Position numbers and translations under genes: made by a program. DNA of 64,000 bases from Pseudomonas furukawaii. GTDB lineage: Bacteria; Pseudomonadota; Gammaproteobacteria; Pseudomonadales; Pseudomonadaceae. The DNA is taken from assembly GCF_002355475.1 (NCBI RefSeq), contig NZ_AP014862.1, positions 5,146,001 through 5,210,000 of the forward strand, in the 5' to 3' direction. Each line of letters begins with the position of its first letter. The first letter of the stretch is position 1. Shown here piece after piece: positions 55,936 to 64,000 of this stretch. The notes below the pieces were generated by a model. It did no database searches. It saw nothing but the letters and a program-made list of their open reading frames with translations, and was not told where the DNA came from.

Positions 55936-56311
55936 CTTCGCACTCAACCTGAACGCCACCCAGGCCATGGGCCTGATCGGCCAGACCGTCATGATGGAGC
56001 TGGTGTGGGAGCAGGACCCGGAGCCGCTCTGGCGTTGCTTCCACATCGTCGGCGTGGTGGTGCCGCTGGAAGGCCTCGTTGAGGAAGGCCACTTCCTGGT
56101 CCTCAATGCCCTCCATGAAGAGCGCTTCCCGAATGAGGTGTTCTGGTCGAACATCCGCACCCTCACCACGCTGCACCGCCGCCCGTTGTCGGGCTCGGAT
56201 CAGCCCTCTCCCGTGTTCGGTGGCCTGATCCGGTCAGGGGCCGCGCTCCCGGCTCGTCGGAATCGTATTTCAGTTCCGGCGAACGGAAGCACGGGCGCAG
56301 CGCACCCTTGA
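55928..56311 (+). CDS. Unknown protein of the replication module
   Basis: 127 residues starting inside the previous gene (8-nt overlap). The first 85 residues form a beta-rich domain ([38 protein letters not shown]); the last 40 are low in complexity. In filamentous phages this slot often holds a ssDNA-binding protein, but no similarity is evident. Confidence 0.6.
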   Translation: MTSFALNLNATQAMGLIGQTVMMELVWEQDPEPLWRCFHIVGVVVPLEGLVEEGHFLVLNALHEERFPNEVFWSNIRTLTTLHRRPLSGSDQPSPVFGGLIRSGAALPARRNRISVPANGSTGAAHP

Positions 56312-56313
56312 CC

Positions 56314-56772
56314 GTGCACCAGCCCTGGCAGCCTTGGCTGGGGAGTGTGGGGCAGCTTCACCGCCCCGCGCTCCCGAGCCCTCGGCGGCAAGAGCGGGAT
56401 GACAAGGGCGGCGCCCTTGGTGTTGTCGGGGTCCTGGTGTTCTCCCTGGCCCTGTTGGCGGTACTGGCTACCCTGCCTTGGCCGCAGTTCCGTGAACCCA
56501 CCCCCCCACTGCCCCCGCTGCTGATTCCCTGCCCCCTGGCCGAGCCCGTATCGGTCGCCCTCCAGAGCCCTCCCCGGAATGAATGTGCCAATCCGAGCGC
56601 ACACGCGTTTTGCACGGATACGCGCGCAGCGCGTACCGCGCAAACGCGTGAGCGCGGGAGGGCTCCCGCGTGCGGGTGGGACCCGCGCTCAAGCGGTCGT
56701 CGGGACGTCCCTGTAGCACGTCCTATCAATGGCTTAGCGCCATTTCAATTCGTGTCATTTCATGGAGTTTGA
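56314..56772 (+). CDS. Possible small membrane protein overlapping the origin-like region
   Basis: A GTG- or TTG-started frame of about 150 codons runs from the end of the preceding gene to just inside the Rep gene. It contains one good membrane span ([20 protein letters not shown]), but its second half covers the hairpin cluster and looks non-coding. If real, the gene is probably shorter. Low confidence. Confidence 0.25.
   Translation: MHQPWQPWLGSVGQLHRPALPSPRRQERDDKGGALGVVGVLVFSLALLAVLATLPWPQFREPTPPLPPLLIPCPLAEPVSVALQSPPRNECANPSAHAFCTDTRAARTAQTRERGRAPACGWDPRSSGRRDVPVARPINGLAPFQFVSFHGV
56602..56711 (+). other. Hairpin cluster, candidate replication origin
   Basis: Four successive inverted repeats: 56602-56650 (CACGCGTTT with its complement outside, TACGCGC/GCGCGTA inside), 56653-56670 (CGCGGGAG/CTCCCGCG), 56672-56686 (GCGGGT/ACCCGC) and the palindrome GGGACGTCCC at 56702-56711. 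They lie just before Rep, as single- and double-strand origins do in rolling-circle replicons. Confidence 0.55.
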
Positions 56773-56776
56773 CGAC

Positions 56777-58060
56777 ATGAGGAAAGCCGTAGACCAGATT
56801 CGCGTCGATTTGCAGACCGGCCAGGAGTGCCGCCACTCCCGTCTGTTCTTCGACCAGAAGTCGGCCCGCCTGACCAACCTGTCGGGCGTCCGCCTGTTGG
56901 GTTGCCGGGTGGACACCGTGCGCCAGTTGTACCGGGGCATGGTCCGCCCCCAGGTGCTGGCCCTGTTCGAGGAAAGCGGCTTGGTCAGCTTTGCCGGGCA
57001 CCAGTGGCACGCGGGGCGTGTCAGCCGGGATTCCGGCTACCAGTACAAGCTGCAGAACAACGACCTGGGCTTTGTGCTGCTGCTCAAGAACTTCAACGTG
57101 AAGGCCGACGTGATCGGCGCCCACCTCAAGATCGAGGTCAGCCCGCATGCCATCCAGTCGTGTCCGCCAGAGGTGCTGCAGGAGTGGATGGACCGCTTCG
57201 CCCAGGCCGCCCTGGAATGCGTGGAGGCCAACCAGTGCGCCGTCCACCTCGCCCTGGACGTGCAAGGCTGGAAACCGCCAAAGGATCTGATGGATCGCCT
57301 GCTCTGCCGCGCCCGTACCCGGCGCAGCATCACCGGCATCAACGAAGTGTTCTACGACGGTGAGGCCGTGTCCTACGGCAACGCCCAGTCCTTCCTGTTC
57401 GGCTCCGCCTCGGGCATGCAGCTGGCCATCTACAACAAGTCCCTCCAGGCCTACAGCATCGACAAGCTCGACTACTGGCAGTCGGTCTGGAAGACCATGG
57501 ACAACCCCTTCGCCCCGGACGACGACCAGAACTACGACGCCAAGGCCCCGGTGTGGCGCGTGGAGCTGCGCTTTCACCACTCCATCGTCCAGCAGTTCGC
57601 CGACGGCTCGGCCTGCATGGACACCGGCGCCATGATCGACAGCCGCACCTACAAGGAACTGGCCCCGCACCTGGACGGGCTGTTCCAGTACGGCCTGGAA
57701 TCCTTCCGCCTGTGCTCCAGCAAAGGCGTGTTCGATGCGTTCTGGTCGCTCATGCGGCAGGACGTGAAAGTCTCGGTGCCCGGCGTCTCGCTCGCGGGCC
57801 GCACTCACTACAAGCGCCACTACAAGACCGCCCAGGGCTTTTCGGGAAAGAACATCGACCTCTTCCTGGGCAACTTCATCAGCCTTGTCGCCAGGGGGCG
57901 CATCGGCGCAAAAAAGGCCTTTGCCGGCCTCCGCGACTGGGAGTGCTGGCCGCTGATCCGTGACCACTACGCCCAGAAGGGCATGGACGAACGGGCCCTC
58001 TACAAGCGCATCAAGCAACTGCTGGAGGAACGCATCATCCGATGGGGGCGTGCCGTCTGA
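56777..58060 (+). CDS. Pf-like phage replication initiation protein
   Basis: 427 residues from the ATG at 56777, which has GGAG 9 nt upstream; an ATG five codons earlier has none. The length, the segments AVHLALDVQGWKPPKD and VWRVELRFHHSIVQQF, and the position directly before the integrase resemble the Rep protein of Pf1/Pf4 (PA0727). Such proteins nick the replicative form to start rolling-circle replication; the catalytic Tyr cannot be assigned by eye. Stop overlaps the integrase start (TGATG). Confidence 0.72.
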   Translation: MRKAVDQIRVDLQTGQECRHSRLFFDQKSARLTNLSGVRLLGCRVDTVRQLYRGMVRPQVLALFEESGLVSFAGHQWHAGRVSRDSGYQYKLQNNDLGFVLLLKNFNVKADVIGAHLKIEVSPHAIQSCPPEVLQEWMDRFAQAALECVEANQCAVHLALDVQGWKPPKDLMDRLLCRARTRRSITGINEVFYDGEAVSYGNAQSFLFGSASGMQLAIYNKSLQAYSIDKLDYWQSVWKTMDNPFAPDDDQNYDAKAPVWRVELRFHHSIVQQFADGSACMDTGAMIDSRTYKELAPHLDGLFQYGLESFRLCSSKGVFDAFWSLMRQDVKVSVPGVSLAGRTHYKRHYKTAQGFSGKNIDLFLGNFISLVARGRIGAKKAFAGLRDWECWPLIRDHYAQKGMDERALYKRIKQLLEERIIRWGRAV

Positions 58061-59097
58061 TGGCTATCCAGCAACTACCGGATGGCCGTTGGAAGGTCGA
58101 TACCGAACCCATCAAGAGCAGGCGCTTCCGCAAGACCTTCAAGACCAAGGGCGAGGCCCTGCGCTTTGAAGCCACCTGCCGGGCCAAGTGCATCGAAACC
58201 CCGGACTGGTCGCCCCGCCCCAGGGACCGCCGTTGTTTGCTGGAACTGTTGAAACGGTGGGGCATCCTGCACGGCAATGGCCTCTCTGACTTTGAAGGGC
58301 GTGAATTGCTGATGCGTCGAATGATCGAGCGCCTGGGCGACCCGGTCGGCTGTCAGTTCACCGCCGTGAAGTTCGCCGAGTACCGAGCCAAGCGCCTGGC
58401 GGCCGGCATCAGCCGCAAGACGATGAACAACGAACTCGGCTACCTCCGCGCCTTGTTCAACGTGCTGATCGAGTTCCAGGAAATCGACTACCCGAACCCG
58501 CTGGCCACGGTGAAGCCAATGAAGCTCCAGGAGCGGGAGCTGGCCTACCTCGATCACGACCAGTTGAACAGGCTGTTCGCTACGTTGCGCTCGATGCAGC
58601 ACGTTCACGTCGAGCTGATCTCCACCATCTGCCTGGCTACGGGTTGCCGCTGGGGAGAAGCTCAGGGTCTGGTGCCGTCCAGGGTGAAGGGCGGCGCGGT
58701 GCATTTCGTTGAGACCAAGTCGAAGCGCCGTAGATCGATCCCGATCACGCCCGAGCTGGAAGCCCGCATCCTTGATCACTTCTCAAAGCACGGGCTATTC
58801 ACCAACTGCCGGAACAGGTTCGATAAGGCGGTGAAGGAAGCTGGCCTGGAGCTGCCTGCCGGCCAGAAGGCTCACGTGCTGCGGCACACCTTCGCGTCGC
58901 ACTTCATGGCCAACGGGGGGAACATCCTGTCGCTGCAGAAGATCCTGGGACACGCGTCGGTGGCGATGACCATGCGCTACGCCCACCTTGCACCCGGTCA
59001 CTTCCAGGACGTTCTGGAGTTCGGCCCGACCAGAGACTTTCGACACTTCTTCGACACCTCCCCGCTTGCAGAGCAGGAAGATCAGAAAAAAGCCTGA
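58060..59097 (+). CDS. Tyrosine recombinase/integrase of the element
   Basis: 345 residues with an N-terminal arm/core-binding half and the catalytic set: Arg in ATGCRWGEAQG, HxxR in HVLRHTFASHF, His in LGHASVAMTM and Tyr in RYAHLAP. The position next to the right repeat identifies it as the element's own integrase. Its last codons contain the 21-bp repeat also found at the left end. Translationally coupled to Rep, as in Pf prophages. Confidence 0.92.
   Translation: MAIQQLPDGRWKVDTEPIKSRRFRKTFKTKGEALRFEATCRAKCIETPDWSPRPRDRRCLLELLKRWGILHGNGLSDFEGRELLMRRMIERLGDPVGCQFTAVKFAEYRAKRLAAGISRKTMNNELGYLRALFNVLIEFQEIDYPNPLATVKPMKLQERELAYLDHDQLNRLFATLRSMQHVHVELISTICLATGCRWGEAQGLVPSRVKGGAVHFVETKSKRRRSIPITPELEARILDHFSKHGLFTNCRNRFDKAVKEAGLELPAGQKAHVLRHTFASHFMANGGNILSLQKILGHASVAMTMRYAHLAPGHFQDVLEFGPTRDFRHFFDTSPLAEQEDQKKA
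59039..59059 (+). repeat. Right copy of the 21-bp TTCGACAC doublet
   Basis: Identical to 51916-51936, same orientation. Here it encodes part of the integrase C-terminus (RHFFDT), 67 bp from the right att repeat. Confidence 0.6.
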
Positions 59098-59125
59098 TAA
59101 ATCAAAAAGGTAGGCGACCACGCCA

Positions 59126-59160
59126 AAACGAAAGAACCGGGCGCTTGGCCCGGTTCTTCG
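59126..59160. terminator. attR repeat with the intact bidirectional terminator
   Basis: 59126-59151 is the 26-bp repeat; with the following bases to 59160 it forms the stem AAGAACCGGGC/GCCCGGTTCTT around GCTTG. On the minus strand it is followed by TTCGTTTTGG and ends the pagL transcript. Confidence 0.88.
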
Positions 59161-59174
59161 TGCTGCATCGCGCC

Positions 59175-59690
59175 TTAGAAGGACAGGCGATAGTGCAGCG
59201 AGTAGGACTCCACGCCATCGTTCGGCTGCTTGATGCCGGCGTTGGAGTAGTGCATGGCGCGCACGCCCACTTCCTGGTTGGCGAAGCGCAGGCCCAGGCC
59301 GATGCGGTCCTCGAACTGGAAGGAAGAGCCCAGGTCGTTGTCTTCCAGATCGGTGTCGGCAAACAGCGCCACGCCGATACCGGCCTCGATGTAGGGTTTC
59401 ACGGTTTCGCCGGCGAACTCGTAGACGAATACCGGACTCAGGGAAACGCTGTGGTTGCTGGCGGTCTCGTCGCCTTCCCAGTAGGTGTAGGCGGCGTCCC
59501 AGTAGCCAGTGACGCGGCCGACGCTGCTTTCGAACCAGCTGGAGCTGAAGTCGAACTGGGTGCCCAGGCGATAGGTCATGGTGGAATCGCCGGTCTGGCC
59601 GATATCCAGGGACACATCCGCGGCCTGCGCGGAGATGGCCTGGCCGAGGGTTACAGCTGCGGCCACGGCCCAGCAAAGCACTTTCTTCAT
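59175..59690 (-). CDS. pagL: Lipid A 3-O-deacylase
   Basis: 171 residues: a signal peptide (CWAVAAAVTLGQAISAQA), then an eight-strand barrel ending in an aromatic Phe. The catalytic triad is visible: His147 and Ser149 in MHYSNAG and Glu161 in GVESYS, with the spacing known for P. aeruginosa PagL. It removes the 3-position acyl chain from lipid A in the outer membrane. Neighbour of murI as in PA4661-PA4662. Its terminator is the right att site. Confidence 0.93.
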   Translation of the reverse strand: MKKVLCWAVAAAVTLGQAISAQAADVSLDIGQTGDSTMTYRLGTQFDFSSSWFESSVGRVTGYWDAAYTYWEGDETASNHSVSLSPVFVYEFAGETVKPYIEAGIGVALFADTDLEDNDLGSSFQFEDRIGLGLRFANQEVGVRAMHYSNAGIKQPNDGVESYSLHYRLSF

Positions 59691-59791
59691 GAGTTCAGTC
59701 CTTGTTCTGAAGTAACGGCAGAAATCACTAAGATTTGTCAGCGATTATAGATAGCTTTTTTATCGACGAAATATCGGCCGCGACTTTTATG

Positions 59792-60586
59792 TCAGTCCGG
59801 AAACCGGTCGACAGTCGCGGACTCGCCCCAGAGCACCGGAAGGATTTCCTGCATCGCCAGGGGATCGCCACTGGACCAGAAACGACAGGGCGCCGGCGAG
59901 CCATCCGCGAGCCGGTCCGAGACCTCCAGCAGCCGCTGCACCTGGCGGGCCACCGCCGCGCCGGTGTCGATCAGGCTCACCGAGGACGGCACCATCTGCG
60001 CCAGCAAGGGACGCAGGAAAGGGTAGTGGGTGCAGCCCAGGATCAGGGTGTCGCAGCCCTCCGCCAGCAGGGGCTCCACGTAGCCCGCCAGCAGCCGCCG
60101 TGTCGCCGGGCCATCCAGGTCGCCGGCCTCGATGCGCTCCACCAACCCGGGACAGGGCTGGGTGATGACTCGCACATCCCCGGCGAAACGGTCCAGCAGG
60201 GCGGCGAACTTGGCGCTCCTGAGGGTGCCGGTGGTGGCCAGCACCCCCACCACGCCGCTGCGGGTGGCGGCGGCGGCCGGCTTCACCGCCGGTTCCATGC
60301 CGACGATGGGCAGTTGTGGATAACGCGCCCGCAGGTCGGCCACGGCCGCCACTGTGGCGGTGTTGCAAGCCAGTACCAGCGCCTTGGCGCCCCGCGCCAG
60401 GAGGAACTCGGCGATGCGCTGGCTGCGTTCACGGATGAAGTCGGGGCTTTTCTCGCCGTAGGGCACATGGCCGCTGTCGGCGACATAGAGCAGGGACTCG
60501 GCGGGGAGCCGCGCGCGGATCTCGCGCAGCACCGAGAGGCCGCCAACGCCTGAATCGAAGACGCCGATGGCGGCCTGGTCAGGCAT
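59792..60586 (-). CDS. murI: Glutamate racemase
   Basis: 264 residues. [20 protein letters not shown], first catalytic Cys in VLACNTATV and second in [10 protein letters not shown]. Produces D-glutamate for peptidoglycan. ATG at 60586 with GGGAG 5 nt upstream lies inside the end of moeB (8-nt overlap). Confidence 0.95.
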   Translation of the reverse strand: MPDQAAIGVFDSGVGGLSVLREIRARLPAESLLYVADSGHVPYGEKSPDFIRERSQRIAEFLLARGAKALVLACNTATVAAVADLRARYPQLPIVGMEPAVKPAAAATRSGVVGVLATTGTLRSAKFAALLDRFAGDVRVITQPCPGLVERIEAGDLDGPATRRLLAGYVEPLLAEGCDTLILGCTHYPFLRPLLAQMVPSSVSLIDTGAAVARQVQRLLEVSDRLADGSPAPCRFWSSGDPLAMQEILPVLWGESATVDRFPD

Positions 60587-61334
60587 GCCGGCTCCCGCAG
60601 ACGGCGCACGCGGGATCACGCTTGACCCGCAACTCACGGAAGCGGGTGCCCAGGGCATCCACCAGCAGCAGGCGGCCGACCATGGGCTCGCCGAAACCGG
60701 CCAGCAGCTTCAGGGCTTCCAGGGCCTGCAGGCTGCCCACCAGGCCCACCAGCGGGCCGACCACGCCGGCCTCGCTGCAGGTCAGCTCGGCTTCGCTGCC
60801 GTGGCCGTAGAGACAGTGGTAACAGGGGCTGTCGTCGCGACGCGGATCGAACACCGAAAGCTGGCCTTCGAGGCGGATCGCGGCGCCGGAGACCAGCGGC
60901 TTGCCGGCGGCCACGCAGGCGGCATTGACCGCCTCGCGGGTGCCGAAGTTGTCGGTGCAGTCGAGCACAAGGTCGACGGCGGCGACGGCGGTGGCCAGGC
61001 TGTCCTCGTCCAGCGCACGCGTGATGGGCACCAGCCGCACCTCCGGGTTGAGGACGGACAAGCGCGCCATGGCGGAATCCACCTTGAGGACGCCGACGCT
61101 GTGGCTGTCATGGATGACCTGCCGCTGCAGGTTGGTGAGGTCGACGCTGTCGAAGTCCGCCAGGTGAAGCTCGCCCACACCGGCGGCGGCCAGGTAGAGG
61201 GCCACCGGAGAGCCCAGCCCACCCAGGCCGACGATGAGCACGCGCCCCTGTTTCAGGCGCAGTTGCCCTTCCACGTCGATCTGCGGCAGGAGGATCTGCC
61301 GGCTGTAACGAAGCAGTTCCTGATCGCTCAACAT
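60579..61334 (-). CDS. moeB: Molybdopterin-synthase adenylyltransferase
   Basis: 251 residues from [14 protein letters not shown]; an ATG two codons upstream is equally possible. E1-like features: [32 protein letters not shown] and zinc CxxC pairs (CYHC and CAVC). Adenylates MoaD/ThiS-type sulfur carriers. The start overlaps the end of prmC and the end overlaps murI. Confidence 0.92.
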   Translation of the reverse strand: MLSDQELLRYSRQILLPQIDVEGQLRLKQGRVLIVGLGGLGSPVALYLAAAGVGELHLADFDSVDLTNLQRQVIHDSHSVGVLKVDSAMARLSVLNPEVRLVPITRALDEDSLATAVAAVDLVLDCTDNFGTREAVNAACVAAGKPLVSGAAIRLEGQLSVFDPRRDDSPCYHCLYGHGSEAELTCSEAGVVGPLVGLVGSLQALEALKLLAGFGEPMVGRLLLVDALGTRFRELRVKRDPACAVCGSRHA

Positions 61335-62158
61335 GGCCATTGCCCCAGGGAGATACGTTCATGGCCGCCCAGGTCTCGACGGCTTTCCACCCTGGCGAAG
61401 CCGCCACGGGCCAGCAGGTCGCGGACCTCCGGCGCCTGGTCGTAGCCATGCTCCAGCAGCAGCCAACCACCCGGCAGCAGATGCGCGGGGGCGCCCTGGA
61501 TGATCTGGCGGATATCGTCGAGGCCGTCGTCGCCGGCCACCAGGGCGCTGGACGGCTCGAAGCGCACATCGCCCTGGCCCAGGTGCGGATCCTGGGCGCG
61601 GATGTAGGGCGGATTGCTGACGATGAGGGCGAAACGCTGCTCGCCCAGGGCGGAGAACCAGTGGCTCTCCAGGAAACGCACATTGCCCAGCCTGAGGCGT
61701 GCACGGTTGCGTTCGGCCAGTTGCACGGCGGCGGAAATGCGATCGACGCCGGTGACCGTCCAGCCCGGCCGCTCGCACCCCAGGGCCAGGGCGATGGCGC
61801 CAGAACCTGTGCCCAGGTCCAGCGCCTCGGCGGATGCGCCGGGCAGCAGGGCCAGCGCGGTTTCCACCAGCAGCTCGGTGTCGGGGCGTGGAATCAGGGT
61901 GTCCGGCGCCACTTCCAGGTCCAGGCTCCAGAAGCCCTGGTGCCCGAGGATGTAGGCCACCGGCTCGCCGGCACGACGGCGCGCGAGGTAGCCGGCGTAA
62001 CGCTCGGCCACCTCGCTGGACACCACGCGCTCCGGCCAGGTGTGGAGGAAGCTGCGAGGCTTGCCGAGGGCTGCCGCCAGCAGCAACTCGGCGTCCAGGC
62101 GCGGCGACGGGGAATCCGGCAGGCTGGCCTGTCTCAACAGGCTGGCGATGATGGTCAT
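61328..62158 (-). CDS. prmC: Peptide chain release factor N5-glutamine methyltransferase
   Basis: 276 residues. SAM motif LDLGTGSGAIALAL and the catalytic NPPY in ALIVSNPPYIRA. Methylates the Gln of the GGQ motif in RF1/RF2; the RF1 gene is immediately upstream, with one base between them. Confidence 0.95.
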   Translation of the reverse strand: MTIIASLLRQASLPDSPSPRLDAELLLAAALGKPRSFLHTWPERVVSSEVAERYAGYLARRRAGEPVAYILGHQGFWSLDLEVAPDTLIPRPDTELLVETALALLPGASAEALDLGTGSGAIALALGCERPGWTVTGVDRISAAVQLAERNRARLRLGNVRFLESHWFSALGEQRFALIVSNPPYIRAQDPHLGQGDVRFEPSSALVAGDDGLDDIRQIIQGAPAHLLPGGWLLLEHGYDQAPEVRDLLARGGFARVESRRDLGGHERISLGQWPC

Positions 62159-62159
62159 G

Positions 62160-63242
62160 TCAGTCCCCCAGGGCCGCCAACTGGTCGGCCTGGTACTCGG
62201 CCAGGAGCGGCTCGATCACCGCCTCGACGCCGCCGGCCATCACGTCGTCCAGGGCATAGAGGGTCAGGTTGATACGGTGGTCGGTCACCCGGCCCTGCGG
62301 GTAGTTGTAGGTGCGGATACGCTCGGAACGGTCACCGGACCCCACCAGCAGCCGGCGGGTATCGGACATTTCCTTGTGGGCTGCGGCCTCCTGCTGGTCA
62401 TTCAGCTTGGCGGCCAGCCAGGCCATGGCCTTGGCGCGGTTCTTGTGCTGGGAACGCTCCTCCTGGCACTCGACCACGATCCCGGAGGGGATGTGGGTGA
62501 TGCGCACCGCCGAGTCGGTCTTGTTCACGTGCTGGCCGCCAGCGCCGGACGCGCGATAGGTGTCCACACGCAGGTCCGCCGGATTGATCTCGATGGCGGC
62601 CTGCTCGTCGGGCTCCGGCAGCACGGCGACGGTGCAGGCGGAGGTGTGGATGCGGCCCTGGGATTCGGTCTCCGGAACTCGCTGGACGCGGTGGGCGCCA
62701 GACTCGAATTTCAGCTTGGCGTAGACGTTGTCGCCTTCCACCCGGGCGATCACTTCCTTGTAGCCGCCATGCTCCCCCTCGTTCTCGGAGAGGATCTCGA
62801 CACGCCAGCCCTGGCGCTCGGCATAGCGGGAATACATGCGGAACAGGTCACCCGAGAAGATCGCCGCCTCATCGCCACCGGTGCCGGCCCGGATTTCCAG
62901 GAAGACGTTGCGGCCGTCGTTGGGATCCTTCGGCAGCAGCATGCGCTGCAGGCGGTCCTCCAGCCCCACCAGTCGGGTGCGGGCCTGGTCCACTTCTTCC
63001 TCGGCCATCTCGCGCAGGTCCGGATCGCTGTCCTTGAGCAACGCCTGGGCGCCTTCGAGGTCGCCCTGCACCTTGCGAAATTCACGGTAGGCGAGGATCA
63101 CCGGCTCGACCTCGGCGAACTCCTTGGAATAGGCGCGGAACTTGCCCTGATCACTGATGACTTCGGCATCGCCGAGCAGGGCGGTGAGCTCCTCGTAGCG
63201 GTCCTGGAGGAGGTCGAGCTTGTTCAGCAGGGAAGCTTTCAT
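62160..63242 (-). CDS. prfA: Peptide chain release factor 1
   Basis: 360 residues, the usual RF1 length. The catalytic GGQ lies in [16 protein letters not shown], with domain 3 [19 protein letters not shown] following. Ends translation at UAA and UAG. Its ATG overlaps the hemA stop by 4 nt, as in most gammaproteobacteria (hemA-prfA-prmC). Confidence 0.97.
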   Translation of the reverse strand: MKASLLNKLDLLQDRYEELTALLGDAEVISDQGKFRAYSKEFAEVEPVILAYREFRKVQGDLEGAQALLKDSDPDLREMAEEEVDQARTRLVGLEDRLQRMLLPKDPNDGRNVFLEIRAGTGGDEAAIFSGDLFRMYSRYAERQGWRVEILSENEGEHGGYKEVIARVEGDNVYAKLKFESGAHRVQRVPETESQGRIHTSACTVAVLPEPDEQAAIEINPADLRVDTYRASGAGGQHVNKTDSAVRITHIPSGIVVECQEERSQHKNRAKAMAWLAAKLNDQQEAAAHKEMSDTRRLLVGSGDRSERIRTYNYPQGRVTDHRINLTLYALDDVMAGGVEAVIEPLLAEYQADQLAALGD

Positions 63243-64000
63243 TGGGCGCTTTTATCCGAGCCCTCGTCGAGGGCGAAGAGTTCCTGGGCCACGGCCAGCG
63301 CGTCGAAGCGGCCTTCGGCGGAGAGTTTCTTCATCTGCACGCTCGGGGCGTGCAGCAGCTTGTTGGTCAGGCCCCGGGCCAACTGGGCCAGGACATCTTC
63401 GGCGGAAGCGCCGTTCTGCAGCATGCGCTGGGCCTTGCCCAACTCCTCGTCGCGCAGCCGCTCGGCCTGCTGGCGGTAGGCACGCAGCACGTCCACCGCA
63501 GCCAGCTCGCGCAGGCGCTGCATGAAGTCGCTGACCCCCGCGCCCACCAGTTCTTCGGCGGCCTGGGCGGCCCCCTGGCGGCTCTTGAGGTTCTCGGCGA
63601 CCACTTCGTGAAGGTCGTCCACCGTATAAAGGTAGACATCGTCCAGTTCGCCGACTTCCGGCTCGATATCCCGGGGAACGGCGATGTCCACCATGAAGAT
63701 CGGCTTGTGCCTGCGCAGCTTCAGCGCCCGCTCCACCGCACCCTTGCCGAGGATCGGCAACTGGCTGGCGGTGGAGCTGATGACGATGTCGCTGTTGGCC
63801 AGCTCCTGGGGCATGTCGGCCAGCAGCACGGCATGGGCGCCGAATTCCTCGGCGAGGATGCTGGCGCGCTCCAGGGTGCGGTTGGCCACAACGATGCGCT
63901 TCACCCCCTGCTCATGGAGGTGGCGGGCCACCAGGGTGATGGTTTCCCCGGCGCCGATCAGCAGCGCCTGGCTGCGGTGCAGATCGGAGAAGATCTGCTT
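63239..64000 (-). CDS. hemA: Glutamyl-tRNA reductase (C-terminal part; start beyond the window)
   Basis: About 253 residues are visible. The NADPH-binding domain ([45 protein letters not shown]) and the C-terminal dimerisation helices ([19 protein letters not shown]) match HemA. Forms glutamate-1-semialdehyde for tetrapyrrole synthesis. N-terminal catalytic domain lies outside the window. Confidence 0.95.
   Translation of the reverse strand, partial: KQIFSDLHRSQALLIGAGETITLVARHLHEQGVKRIVVANRTLERASILAEEFGAHAVLLADMPQELANSDIVISSTASQLPILGKGAVERALKLRRHKPIFMVDIAVPRDIEPEVGELDDVYLYTVDDLHEVVAENLKSRQGAAQAAEELVGAGVSDFMQRLRELAAVDVLRAYRQQAERLRDEELGKAQRMLQNGASAEDVLAQLARGLTNKLLHAPSVQMKKLSAEGRFDALAVAQELFALDEGSDKSAQ

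Larger units (their letters stand above)
51797..59151 (+). mobile_element. Pf-like inovirus-derived integrated element without structural genes (about 7.3 kb)
   Basis: Bounded by 26-bp perfect direct repeats with a tyrosine integrase at the right end. From left: a decayed parDE module, a two-gene lower-GC cargo, a CsrA-like gene, a repressor-like gene with operators, two HTH genes, an unknown gene, a hairpin-rich origin-like segment, Rep and integrase. The Rep-integrase order and the ParDE-type module near an end recall Pf4 of P. aeruginosa (PA0727-PA0728, PfiT/PfiA). No coat, CoaA, Zot-like or ssDNA-binding gene is present. It may be a satellite mobilised by a helper phage, or a decayed prophage. 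Confidence 0.85.

Overview
The window is about 65% GC chromosomal DNA from a Pseudomonas. The gene order hprA, rsmC, lysP, Mn exporter, M48 lipoprotein, MCP, mqo, dauA, hpt, upp, uraA, hemH, phr, pagL, murI, moeB, prmC, prfA, hemA follows the P. aeruginosa PA4626-PA4666 neighbourhood as I recall it. A non-aeruginosa species such as a P. resinovorans relative is likely, but this cannot be fixed without a search.

Layout: 1-4169 is a two-component pair on the minus strand: a CHASE hybrid kinase with three receiver domains and an overlapping second receiver protein cut by the window edge. 4365-5790 holds an OmpA-like lipoprotein and an MBL-fold hydrolase. 5969-14103 is a fatty-acid/lipid block on the minus strand: MalT-type LuxR regulator, DUF1329, DUF1302 and an acyl-CoA ligase. 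14279-17077 holds MFS/AraC and LysE genes. 17161-38395 is conserved core: hprA, rsmC, lysP, a yybP-ykoY manganese riboswitch with its exporter, an epimerase, an M48 lipoprotein, a chemoreceptor, a degenerate SRAP protein, small cysteine-rich and DUF2007 proteins, a PlsC-like acyltransferase, a YajG-like lipoprotein, mqo, dauA, WbuC, hpt and the upp-uraA pair. 38494-41947 holds another MFS transporter, hemH and a TIGR01777 epimerase.

42145-51797 looks like a light/photo-oxidative stress regulon: a renalase-like flavoprotein and a Trp-rich small protein, then a tightly overlapping nine-gene operon (YbgA-like, MerR/LitR-like regulator, photolyase, NTF2-like, SDR, amine-oxidase-like flavoprotein, DUF1365, cyclopropane fatty acid synthase-like, DUF2878). 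Two promoter regions carry paired TGTACA sites with the same 18-bp period, the likely operators of the MerR protein.

51797-59151 is an integrated element of about 7.3 kb bounded by 26-bp perfect direct repeats. It has a Pf-phage-like replication-integration module (repressor-like protein, two small HTH proteins, a hairpin-rich origin-like segment, a Rep-like protein and a tyrosine integrase) but no recognisable coat, Zot or secretion genes, so it resembles a satellite or stripped inovirus. It also carries a decayed parDE module, a CsrA-like small protein, and a lower-GC two-gene cargo: a 178-aa protein of unknown function overlapping an XRE-ImmA/IrrE metallopeptidase. The element sits in a bidirectional terminator between the light operon and pagL. 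I consider the cargo pair and the satellite itself the best candidates for undescribed biology. The window ends with pagL, murI, moeB, prmC, prfA and the C-terminal part of hemA.
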